Positions 51,641 to 61,745 of a DNA stretch of 64,000 nt are shown here, piece after piece. Position numbers and translations under genes: made by a program. Location: the NCBI GenBank assembly GCA_018398815.1, contig CM031610.1, forward strand, positions 29,108,788 through 29,172,787. The letters are read 5' to 3'. Positions within the stretch are counted from its first letter, which is position 1. Every line of letters starts with the position of its first letter. The stretch is from Conus ventricosus (Eukaryota; Mollusca; Gastropoda; Neogastropoda; Conidae). The notes under the pieces were generated by a model. That model worked only from the letters and a program-made list of their open reading frames with translations. It was not told the origin of the DNA and made no database searches.

Positions 51641-52047
51641 TACATTCCATTCTCTTCTGCTTTTTTGCATTCTTAGTTTTCCATTCCACAGTATTTTTTT
51701 TCTCACCTGTGCGTGTGTTCATTATTTGGGAATGCTGTGACCAGACTGAGTGCCATCAGTGAAAGAAGTGCAAGTGGAGTACAAAATGAATCCTCTTGTG
51801 TGTTTTCTTTGAACCACAATTTGGACAAACAAACAAAAAGAACACCATCCCCTAAAGTTATGAAGCGGTGAATGCAGACAACCTGAGGATTATGTCCAAG
51901 CCTGTGAAGTTTAGTACGGCACGTGCTGGATTCCTATAAAACAGCATGGCAGTAATGTGAGTACACTATATTTAGAAACTCTTGTCAGTGTTTTTACAGG
52001 TTTTTTGTGTTGTAAACATGTGTATGTTTTCAGAAACTTTCCTTTTT
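51641..52047. other. Sequence between piggyBac remnant and tandem repeat
   Basis: T-rich then mixed sequence with no recognised feature. It may hold the missing piggyBac 3' end. Confidence 0.3.
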
Positions 52048-53160
52048 GTAAAACCCCCATCCGTTATATCTCTGTGCCCCTACCCCCCCCCCCCCCCCCC
52101 CAAAGGCTAACAAAATTAATTATTACTATATAGCATCATAGCTTTGGGTAAAAGGAAAGAAAGCCATAAAATCTAAGTCATATGTCAATAAATAAATAAA
52201 CAGTGATTGAGGTACTGAACCTACCCCAAATGGTAAAATTATGCCCCTTCTAGTAGAACTGGGGTACCCCCAGTAACATACAGATTGCTACACAGATGGA
52301 CATTTATTGACAACAATATGAATCCCAGGTGTTTGTAATGTTGTTGAGCAAACACCAAAAGGTGTTTTTGCTGTGTTTAGTGGGCTTTTATGTGGTGATT
52401 GTTGTAAAACTCTCAAATGGAAAACAAAACAAAAACTGTTTTATCATATGTTATAGTGTGAACCATCATTATTAGCCCCAAAATCAAGTTAGAATGATGT
52501 GAAATGTAGACAAGGGTATTGGAAGTTAATCCACAAAAAATCTAAGAAATAACTCACAAATGGATGAGTAATGTAGATGTTAGTGAACATACTATAAACA
52601 GCATGATTATGCCCCTTTTTCCTAAAACATAGTAACCCCCAATTATGAGCAGATTGTCATCAAGAACCAGAGTCCCTGAGATTTATTTGACTGTCATGTG
52701 TTAGTGCTGATGCTGAATAATTAGTCACACCACTTTTTCATTGTTTTCACTGATTTTATATGGTGCAATTTGTTTTTGTATACTTGAAAAGTGTTTTTTT
52801 TGTAAAACCACCATTCATTATATCCTTGTCCATCCCTAATGGCCAACAATACTACATTATTGTTATACAGCATCATAGCTTGGGGTATAAGGAAAGAGAA
52901 ACCAAAAAAATCTAAGTCATATGTCAACAAATAAATAAGCAGTGACTGAGGTACTGAGCCTACCCCAAATAGAAAAAATTATGCCCCTTTCTAGTAGCAT
53001 TGGGGTACCCCCAGTAACATAGAGATTTTTACACAGAGGGACATTTATTGACAACAATATGAATCCCAGGTGTTTGTAATGATGTTGAGCAAACACCAAA
53101 GGTGTTTTGCTGTGTTAGTGGGCTTTTATGTGGTGATTGTTGTAAAACTCTCAAACTGAA
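52048..53160. repeat. ~750-bp tandem repeat, interrupted by the LINE
   Basis: The unit beginning GTAAAACCCCCATCCGTTAT at 52048 recurs from 52802 (GTAAAACCACCATTCATTAT), e.g. AATCTAAGTCATATGTCAA and GGGGTACCCCCAGTAACATA in both. The second unit is split at 53160 by the LINE and continues at 59129-59524; a third begins at 59525 and is cut off by the LTR at 59549. A 20-base poly-C lies at 52083-52102. Confidence 0.93.
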
Positions 53161-53884
53161 CCCTCCGGGGGGTTGCGACCTGTCGTGGTCGGAGGTTTGC
53201 GTGTCCAGTGATCCCTTAGGCTTTGCTGGGGGGCATCAATACTTGGAGATAGGCCTGTTTTTTATCACACTGCTTCTAGGCCTGAGAGGTGCAGATGCTG
53301 TTTGCCTAAGCGTAACGTGGTAAGAGTGATGCCCCGGGTAGGGCTTCCCATGTCAGATAGGCTAAGGGTGAGGATCCTGACTAAGAGTAACCCGCCTTTC
53401 TCCTTTCTTGTTTTCTGCCTTATTTGGCCCTTTTCTATCTTCGTCTCCCCTTCAAGTCTTCTTTTCACACTCCTTTTCTCTCTGTGGTCTCCTTAAGATC
53501 CGCCGTGTTTGCCGTGCGGTGCGACCTGTGTCGAGGGGAATGAGATCCTGGTGATTGAGAGGGCCAGCGCTCTCAACACATCACTTTGGCTCGGACCTCT
53601 CCTAGACAGGAAGTACACTTTGGCCCGGTGTACTAATCGGCTCCCCTTCTTGGGCTGGGTCAAGACAGACAGTTCCCCTACTGGCCAAGTTAACCCCTGC
53701 AGTGCTCAGCTCTCCTGTCCCCGGGAGTTGAGCATGATCAGGGGGGTAGGTTGGTAGTTTCTGTTTGTCGTATATCTCTCCCGAAGCCGGGGAAGGGGTC
53801 AAGACATTGGTTTCTTGGCCCTGGCCCCTTAGTTGGACTCCAAGGTGGGTGGGTAAGGGAGAGATGAAATAAAATAAAATACAT

Positions 53885-55201
53885 ATGGCTTTTTCAAAAA
53901 CATCCCCCCAAAAAAGAGGAAGGCTCGCATCCCCTATTTCAGGAATTTGATTCCGATAGCGATTCGGATATGGAGGTACGACAGAGGACAGGATTCTGGG
54001 CTTCCTGGCTCGTGATGGAAGGCACGGAGCAGGAAAGACCCCTTTCAGCTCTGAGCCCTTTCGCCATACAGAAGGGCTTTTCAAGCTTTAGCAGGTGACC
54101 CTCGTTCCATCAAGAGGTTAGGAATGGTTCCTTTCTTATTCAATGTAAGTCACAAAAGCAATCTGAACAGCTGCTGAAGGCAACGAAACTTGTGGACAGG
54201 GAGATCAGGGTAACTCCCCACAAACAATTAAATTCATAAAAAGGAGTGATTCGCTGCAGGGAATTATCAGGTGTTTCAGAGGCAGAGATCAAAACGGAGC
54301 TGGCATCCCAGGGTTGTGACGGAGGTACGCAGGGTGACAGTAAGGAAGGGTGCAGAAAGAGTGGACACCAACACCCTCTTTCTGACATTCTTGAAAACCC
54401 TGTGCTGCCTCCGGTCATCAAAGTCGGCTACCTGATTGTCCGGGTTCAGTGTACGTTCCGTCCCCATTGAGGTGCTTCCGATGCCAGAAGTTTGGCCATG
54501 TCAGAGACCGTTGTTCTGGGCAGGAGGTGTGTGGAAATTTGCTGCAAGGCAACCCATGATGGGCCGTGTAAAGATCCGGCACATTGTGCAAAACTGCGGT
54601 GGCGACCATCCCTCCTCTTCACGGAATTGTCCTCTGTGGATTCAGGAATCTGCAATACAAAAGGTTAAGACAGAAAAGAAGATCTCCTTTTTTGAAGCCC
54701 GCAAGCAGGTTGTGGGCAGTCAGTCGCCGACAGCTTCTTCGTATGCTTCGGCCGTAAAGAAAGTTCCAACAGTTCCAACTCGGTCAGTCTGCTGTCAGAC
54801 TGATAACTTTACATTTTCAAAAGACATTGCAAGGAAAAACTGTCAGCTCTGGTGGAAGCAGGTCCACCACCTCTAAACCCCCAAAGTGAGTGCCCCTGGT
54901 GGAGGCCAAAAATCCGCCACCCCCTCAGACTGCCCAGCAGTCTACAACATCTGCTGCGGGGCATATTAAACACCAGCACCCCGACCTCAAACTCCTCTGT
55001 CCAGTGCCCGTGCGGGCAAGGGAGTTTCAACCCAGTGTGGAGATGGTGGAGCTAAGGAAGAAACCTCCACCATCTCCCAAATCCAGACCTTCTTCGCCTG
55101 TTGGCAAGTCTGCCAGCAGGTCTGTAGACCAACACACTCCAGTGAAGCTGAATAACAAATTCGCTCCATTGGAGGCAGACGTTGATGAGGAGATGACCTG
55201 A
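53885..55201 (+). pseudogene. LINE ORF1 (zinc-knuckle gag-like protein), frameshifted
   Basis: Start MAFSKTSPQKRGRLASP at 53885. After a shift it reads FQEFDSDSDSDMEVRQRTG. Further on are GVSEAEIKTELASQG, LPPVIKVGYLIVRVQ and zinc knuckles (RCQKFGHVRDRC at about 54480, then C-x2-C and HCA..CGGDHPSSSRNCPLW at about 54580-54645). A Ser/Pro-rich tail ends VKLNNKFAPLEADVDEEMT at 55201. Binds LINE RNA in related families. At least four frame changes. Confidence 0.85.
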
Positions 55202-55227
55202 TCTCTCTCCTTTTCACCCTCTGCACC

Positions 55228-58200
55228 ATGGATAGTACAATATTCCATTGGAATATCCTGGACTAAATTCCAACTTCGAGGAGCTGCAGCTTCTGTGTCG
55301 ATCTATAAAACCTTCCGTCGTGGCTCTTCAGGAAACTCAAATTCAAAGCCAGAAGACCTTTACTCTTTCTGGCTTTAATATTCTTTCAAAACCTGCACAA
55401 CCATCCACGTTGGGACTGTCGGGCGGTGTTGCCCTTCTCCTACATAAAACTTTGTTGTATAGTCCTGTCACTTTGTCTACCTCCCTTCAGGCTGTAGCTG
55501 CGAGAGTCACTCTCCACAAGACTGTGACAATCTGTTCTCTTTTTTTACCTCCTTCTGTCCCGGTTTGTCGTCAGGACCTTGTCAATCTGATAGAAGAACT
55601 TCCTCGACCTTTTTTGCTGTTGGGTGACTTTAACGGTCACAATCCTCTTTGGGGTAGTGTCCATACGTCATCCAGAGGTCTGCTAATTGAGGATGTCCTT
55701 TCGGATTTGGATTTGTGTTGTCTGAACGACGGATCTGCAACTTACCTCCACTCTTCCACAGGTTCACTTTCGTGTTTAGATTTGTCGGTTTGTGACCCCT
55801 CGCTGGTCCTGGACTATGAGTGGGCTGTCCATGACGATCTGCACGGAAGTGACCATTTCCCTGTCTTACTACAACCCTCATAACTGAACACGTCTCTGTC
55901 TCTCAACATCTAAATTACAAGAGAGCAAACGGGATCTATTTTCACCACTATTTCTAAAAAATTCCAGGACACTGATTTTCTTCAGAGTCCGGACCCAGCT
56001 GAATCACTGACTAACACTGTGATCAAGTGTGCTAAAGCTTGTATTCCAGTGTCTTCCGATAAACTTCAAATGCCAAAAACGCCCTGGTTTGATTCAGACT
56101 GCCAACAAATTTCCAAAGTTAGAAAACGGGCTCAGCGTCAGGTGTACCAACGACCTTCGGGTCCCAACGCTCGAGCCCATCAAAAACTCCGTGCTAAATC
56201 TAGACACACTTTTAAAATCAGTTAAACGTCGGTCCTGGAGAAGCTTCTGCTCCAGGCTGACGTCAAAAACTTCCAAGAAAAAGTGTGGAACATCATTAAG
56301 AAAATCAAAGGGAAGAAAAACCTGTCCCACTGTGAACCATCTCAAGTTTTCGGATTTTTTAATAACAGAGAAGAAAGCAGTTGCTAATCTCTTGCTTCAA
56401 CCATTGAAAAGAATTCCTCCTCTTCTAATAAATCAGCCACTTTTGTCAAAAACAAAGCCCTAAAAGAAAAATCACCCTGCAAAATTTTTGTCCGACAACA
56501 TGGAAGACTACAATCTTCCTTTCACGTTAAACGAGCTGAAATCTGCCTTGCTTTCTTGCAGCGATTCCTCTCCAGGTATAGATGAAATCCATTATCAGCT
56601 GTTGAAACATCTTCCGCTAGAAGGTCTGAACATACTGCTACAGCCAGTACAGGTCTACAACCATGTGTGGACTACAGGTTTTTTTCCACCCTCTTGGCGA
56701 AAAGCCCTCATTATTCCCATCCCCAAACCTGGAAAAGATCTTTCTAATCCATCTAACTACCGTCCCATAGCTTGACCAGCTGTGTCTGTAAATTGATGGA
56801 AAAAATGGTCAATGCTAGGCTCATGTGGAAACTCGAAACCGATGGCCTTTTGGCGAAAGAACAGTGTGGTTTTCCGCAAACATCGTCTACAGTTGACCAT
56901 TTGATTCGTCTGGAATCTACACTTAGGAACGCTTTTTTAAACAGACAGCACGCAGTGGCAATTTTCTTCGACTTGGAGAAGGCCTACGATACCACCTGGA
57001 AGTCGGGGATACTTCATGATCTCCACGATCTGGGTTTTTCGAGGTCATCTTCCGCTTTTTATTCAAAATTTTTTGGCAGACCGACAGTTTCAGGTCCGGG
57101 TTGGCACCACTCTCTCTGATGTCCACGAGCAGGAGTTGGGTGTTCCCCCGGGGAGCATACTGTCTCCTGCCCTCTTTAGTATTAAAATCAACAACATTGT
57201 GAAATCAGTTCAGCAGGGATCAGACTGCTCATTGTTTTGTGGATGATTTTGCTGTCTACGCAACTGGAAGCCTGTACCCGAGTGTCCAGCGCAGGCTCCA
57301 GCTTTGCGTAGATAAAATCCATCAGTGGGCGGATGAAAACGGTTTCACCTTTCTGCTACAAAAACCCAGTGTATTCACTTCCATAATTTCCGTCAGTTTT
57401 TTCTAGATCCTGAAAATTCACGTCGGGAAATCTCCCATTCCAGCTGTTAAAGAGGCCAAATTTCTGGGAGTCATTTTGACCAAAAACTTAACTTTCTCAG
57501 CCATATTAAAAACCTCAAAACTGCTTGCCAAAAGGCACTGAATATTCTGCGGGTCGTAGCACACACCGACTGGGGCGCTGATAAAAAACTTTGTTGCACC
57601 TCTACAGAGCCCTGGTCCGTTCCAAACTGGACTTACGGTTGTGCTGTGTACGGCTCCGCAAGATCATCTTACCTCAAACTCTTGGACCCCTATCCACCAT
57701 CAGGGCTTCGTCTCTGTCTTGGAGCGTTCCGCACCACCCCTGTGTACAGCCTGTACGCAGAGGCAGGTGAACCTTCACTGTCCAACCGCAGGTTGAAACT
57801 GTCTTTGAATTATTACATCCGACTGTTCTCAGAACCGCAGAATCCTGCCTATGACTGTGTTTTTGACCCTCCGTTCCAAAGTAAGTTTGAAACAAACCCG
57901 AAATGTATTCCGCCGTTTGGGCTTCGTATGCAGCCTCACGTGCGGAATGCAGGTATAGACCTGGGAGTTGTTTCCGATTTTTCCAAGTTTCCGGATCAAC
58001 CTCCATGGACCTTTTTCACACCAGAGATTCGTTTTGATCTCGCAGCTTTCCGTAAGGAGTCTACCAGCTCTCTGGCGTACAAGGCTTTGTATGCCGAGCT
58101 CTGTTCCAAATTCCCATCCTATCAAAAAGTTTTCACTGACGGTTCCAAGTCTGAGGATGGAGTGGCCTGTGCAGCCTACTGCCCTGGGGCTCCTTCTCAG

Positions 58201-58932
58201 ATATTGTTGGAACATATTCATTCAGATGCTTCTGTCTATTCTGCTGAACTTACTGCTCTAGTACTGGCTTTGAAGATAATCTCCCATTCTTCGAGGAGGG
58301 ACTTTCTGGTTCTGTCGGATTCGCTGTCAGCTTTGGAGGCCATAGCTGGCCGCAACCTTCAGCATCCAGAACTTTTACCTTTTTTTGAACTTTTTAGCAA
58401 GTTGAAGGCGGACGGTTACAACATTACTCTTGCTTGGGTTCCTGGCCATGTTGGCATCGGCGGGAACGAAATGGTTGATCGTTTAGCCAAGAACGCCACA
58501 AGAGAGAAACTGTCCAACACTTATATCCCCTGCTCAGATGTGAAACCCAAAATTAACGATTATGTGAGAGACCTCTGGCAGGAGGATTGGAACACACAGA
58601 CGAATAACAAACTCTTTCAGATCCGTCCAAACCTTAAAGACTTCCTCCCATCTACGTCGGGTGGTCGTAAAGAGGAAACGGTTCTGTGCCGGCTGCACAC
58701 CGGCCATTCGTATTTTACCCATTCTTACCTTTTAAAGAGTGAAGATGCTCCGTGGTGCATTCCATGTCATGCGCCACTCACAATGAAACATGTTCTTTTA
58801 GAGTGTTGGGACTTGCACGATGTGAGACACAAACATTTTACAGCGGAGTCCATGAAGATCCTGTTCAGGGATGTCCCGCCTGACGTGATCCTTAAGTTTT
58901 TGAGAGAAATTAACATTTTTCATCTGATTTAA
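55228..58932 (+). pseudogene. LINE ORF2 (endonuclease, reverse transcriptase, RNase H), frameshifted
   Basis: Likely start MDSTIFHWNI at 55228 with a shift at 55262. Endonuclease (55248-55880): VVALQETQIQS, LLLGDFNGHNPLWGS, SCLDLSVCDPSL, GSDHFPVLL. RT (56488 to ~57260): [50 protein letters not shown] and FVDDFAVYA at about 57237, in shifted frame. RNase H (57646-58530): [61 protein letters not shown], giving the D-E-D-D catalytic set. C-terminal CCHC-like [18 protein letters not shown]; stop 58930-58932. Breaks lie near 55880, 56220-56470, 56774, 57110, 57240 and 57400-57650. Confidence 0.95.
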
Positions 58933-59689
58933 GATTTTACGGAAGAAAGATTTTTAACGAAGGTTCTGGTGCGTTTGTAGACGATGTCATTTAACGAGAT
59001 GTGTGAAAGTTTTTTTTTTTTTTTTTTTCTTTTTTTTAAATGACTGGTGAGTTGATTTTAACGTGGTGACAGCCCTGATGTGGCCCTCTGGGGTCGGCTG
59101 GGCTATAAGCAACATTATCTTATCTTATCTCTCAAACTGAAAGCAAAACAAAAATTGTTTTATCATATGTTTTTAGTGTGAACCATCATTATTAGCCCCA
59201 AAATCAAGTTAGAATGATGTGAAATTGTAGACAAGGGTATGTGGAAGTAATCCACAAAAAATCTAAGAAATAACTCAACAAATGGATGAGTAATGTAGAT
59301 GTCAGTTAAAACATACCGTGAAAAGCATGATTATGCCCCTTTTTCCTAAAACACAGTACCCCAGTTATGAGCAGATTGTCATCAAGAACAAGAGTCCCTG
59401 GGATTTATATGACTATCATGTGTTAGTGCTGATGCTGAATAATTAGTCACACCACTTTTTCAATTGTTTTCACTGATTTTATATGGTGCAATTTGTTTTT
59501 GTATACTTGAAAAATGTTTTTTTTTGTAAAACCACCATTCATTATACCTGTCACGACCGACCCTGGAGGTCTGCCCTGACAGGATCGGTCTAGGTGGGAG
59601 TGAAGGGAGTGACTGACCTCACACGCTCCGCAAGAGACCACACAATAAAGATTACGATACAACACCCCATTTATTCACACCAGCAAAAT

Positions 59690-59890
59690 AAACATTCCAA
59701 CACACGCACCATGCACGATCACAATAAAGCACTCCAACGCAACAACATGCACAATCACGATCAAGCGCTCCAACGCGCACAACATGCACAATCACAATCA
59801 AGCATCCCCACACCACAACATGCACGATTATAAATAAATATTTCGCCATACGACGTACACGATCACAATTACAGCACTCCAGCACTATGA
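59690..59890. repeat. ~38-bp minisatellite within the LTR
   Basis: Units of type CACTCCAACGCAACAACATG followed by CACAATCACGATCAAG recur four to five times with decreasing similarity to the right. Confidence 0.88.
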
Positions 59891-60081
59891 CATATACACA
59901 TTAAAAGGATATTCCAAGTATCAATCCTTTCTCACACCATGGAGCGCGTCCACATCCCTGCCCCTGTCAAGTCCGCAGGGGGCACCCTGTCGCACTAGGT
60001 GCTCCGAGCCCGGGGTGGTTCTCGCAGGGAGTCGCCCAAAGCCGACACCCTCGACTCCCAAGCGGGCAGTGAAGAGAGTGT

Positions 60082-60083
<2 letters not shown>

Positions 60084-60114
<31 letters not shown>
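60084..60114. repeat. Poly-G tract (31 G)
   Basis: Longest homopolymer of G in the window, inside the LTR. Confidence 0.95.
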
Positions 60115-60115
<1 letters not shown>

Positions 60116-61729
60116 ACGTAGCTGTTACTGGAGGTCCTGGACAGGGGTCAGGCCGGGCAGTCAAGGACGGGGGCTCTTCTAGCAGATCACTGTCCCGACC
60201 AGGGCGTGGCTCGACCAGCGCGTGGCACCAATCCCGTCCGTGTGGTCGCAGCCAGACCAACGTGGCCTCGACCAGCACGTGGCACCTTCAGTTAGTTGGC
60301 TCCAGGTGAAGCCCCCGGAACGGGGGGGGGGAGGACGTAACTGGGAGGAGGTCGGAGAGGAGGAAAGAAGAAGATGGAAGAGGAAGGAGAAGCGGTACGT
60401 GGAAACCTGGTCAGTACCGTCTGACCATTTCTGTCAAGTCTTGACACTCGCATGATGGGCGAGGGGAATGTATTCAACGCACACAGTTAAACCTTGAAAT
60501 TAAGTTCTTCTCACACGATTTGCAGGTAAAAGACTGCATTTAAATCAACAGGTTATAAAACAATATGAAATTAATCTTCACCCTTTCTCACTCACGCTTA
60601 ACGTTTTTCTTTCCTTAGGAAATAAATCAACACCCCCAGCGACCATCGCTTAATAACTGCCACCACATTTGCAAATACTAATTAATGGCATAACTGTCAC
60701 CATTTTATAAACACATTTCAAATATACACAATATCCAACCCGCATCCGAACGACCAAAAACTGGCGTTACGCACGCTCGTGAACCTATAAAACTCGTCTC
60801 CGCACACACAAACAGACGAGTGGCGAAGGAATAAAAGTCCGGGAATGTGACAGGGTCGGCGAGCGAGCCAAAGCAAGTTCCAACCCTGAATCACCAGGTT
60901 ATTCTCTCCCTTCCCCAACCGATACCGGCATCACCTGATAAACATAAACAGGTGAGAAAGTATTTTGGAAATAATTTTGAATGGCCAGTTAAAGATGGAT
61001 TAACCAGAGAAAAGGGTCTCACACAATATTTCTCTTACAATTTCGAAAAACAAAAGAAAAATTTGCGACAAAGAGAAGACAATAGCCGGCTAACAACAAC
61101 AAATCAAACCAAACATGACCACGAAACTGAAGCTTACCAGCTACCCGTGGGTGACCCGAAGAGGCGGTGGTCAAAGGACTCTCTCTACCCTCTGTCCACG
61201 ACGAGAGGACAGAGGCGGAAAGATGCGGAAAAACAGAAGGAAAATATGTCCCTCACCTACAGGCCGACTGAAGGAAATTGAAAGTACTGACTGTACTCTC
61301 GATGATAAGTAAAGGAACAGGACTGGAGCAGGCGCCCCAGAGACATCTTCCGCGCGAGTGAAGAGCAACCTCCTCAGCAATGGCGGCCAACATGCCATTG
61401 CCTGCGTCACAGAGGAGCATACTTCAAACTAAAAAAACGAAGCACGTGCGAACTGGTAAAAAGACAGGCGAGTAGGCCGATAGAAGAAAGTTCGAGAGAA
61501 GGTACAGGCCCACCCGTGAACTGGCAGGATTTGAATAGCACGGGCGGTGGAATTAGAGAGAGAGAGAAAGAGAACGCAAACCGAAGTGGCTGAACACACC
61601 AAGGTGCAACTGCACCACAAGCCACCCTACGGGAGGATTACACGACAACAGCAAGACAAATAAAACATAAGTAATTCGCCACCCCTAGGGTGGAGACGAA
61701 CGTCGTAGGCCTCGAGACAAATCGTGACA

Positions 61730-61745
61730 AACCCCCCTTCTAAAA
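61730..61745 (-). other. Polypurine tract next to the LTR
   Basis: On the minus strand the sequence CTTTTAGAAGGGGGGT ends immediately before the LTR start TGTCACGA. It is the expected primer site for plus-strand DNA synthesis. Confidence 0.7.

Larger units (their letters stand above)
53161..59128 (+). mobile_element. Full-length LINE with RNase H (I-group-like)
   Basis: A 5968-bp unit starts CCCTCCGGGGGGTTGCGACC and ends in TTATCTTAT, with 13-bp target duplications CTCTCAAACTGAA at 53148-53160 and 59129-59141. The order is 5' UTR (~720 bp), ORF1 with zinc knuckles, ORF2 with apurinic-type endonuclease, RT and RNase H, then a short 3' UTR with T-rich tract and pentamer tail. The presence of RNase H places it in the I-type group rather than Jockey proper. 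ORFs carry several frameshifts. Confidence 0.96.
59549..61729 (-). mobile_element. 2.18-kb LTR of a retrotransposon (minus strand)
   Basis: The segment is bounded by short inverted ends TGTCACGA (59549) and TCGTGACA (61722-61729). On the minus strand a polypurine tract (AGAAGGGGGGT, complement of 61730-61740) lies directly before the 5' end of the LTR, as in a 3' LTR. It inserted in the third unit of the ~750-bp repeat after ATTATACC. No second LTR is in the window. The LTR is unusually long and contains a minisatellite and a 31-base poly-G. Confidence 0.7.

Noticed and set aside
51900..52000. Right end of the piggyBac element
   Set aside because: GTACGGCACGTGCTGG is faintly like the complement of the left subterminal sequence, but no TTAA with a matching inverted end is present.
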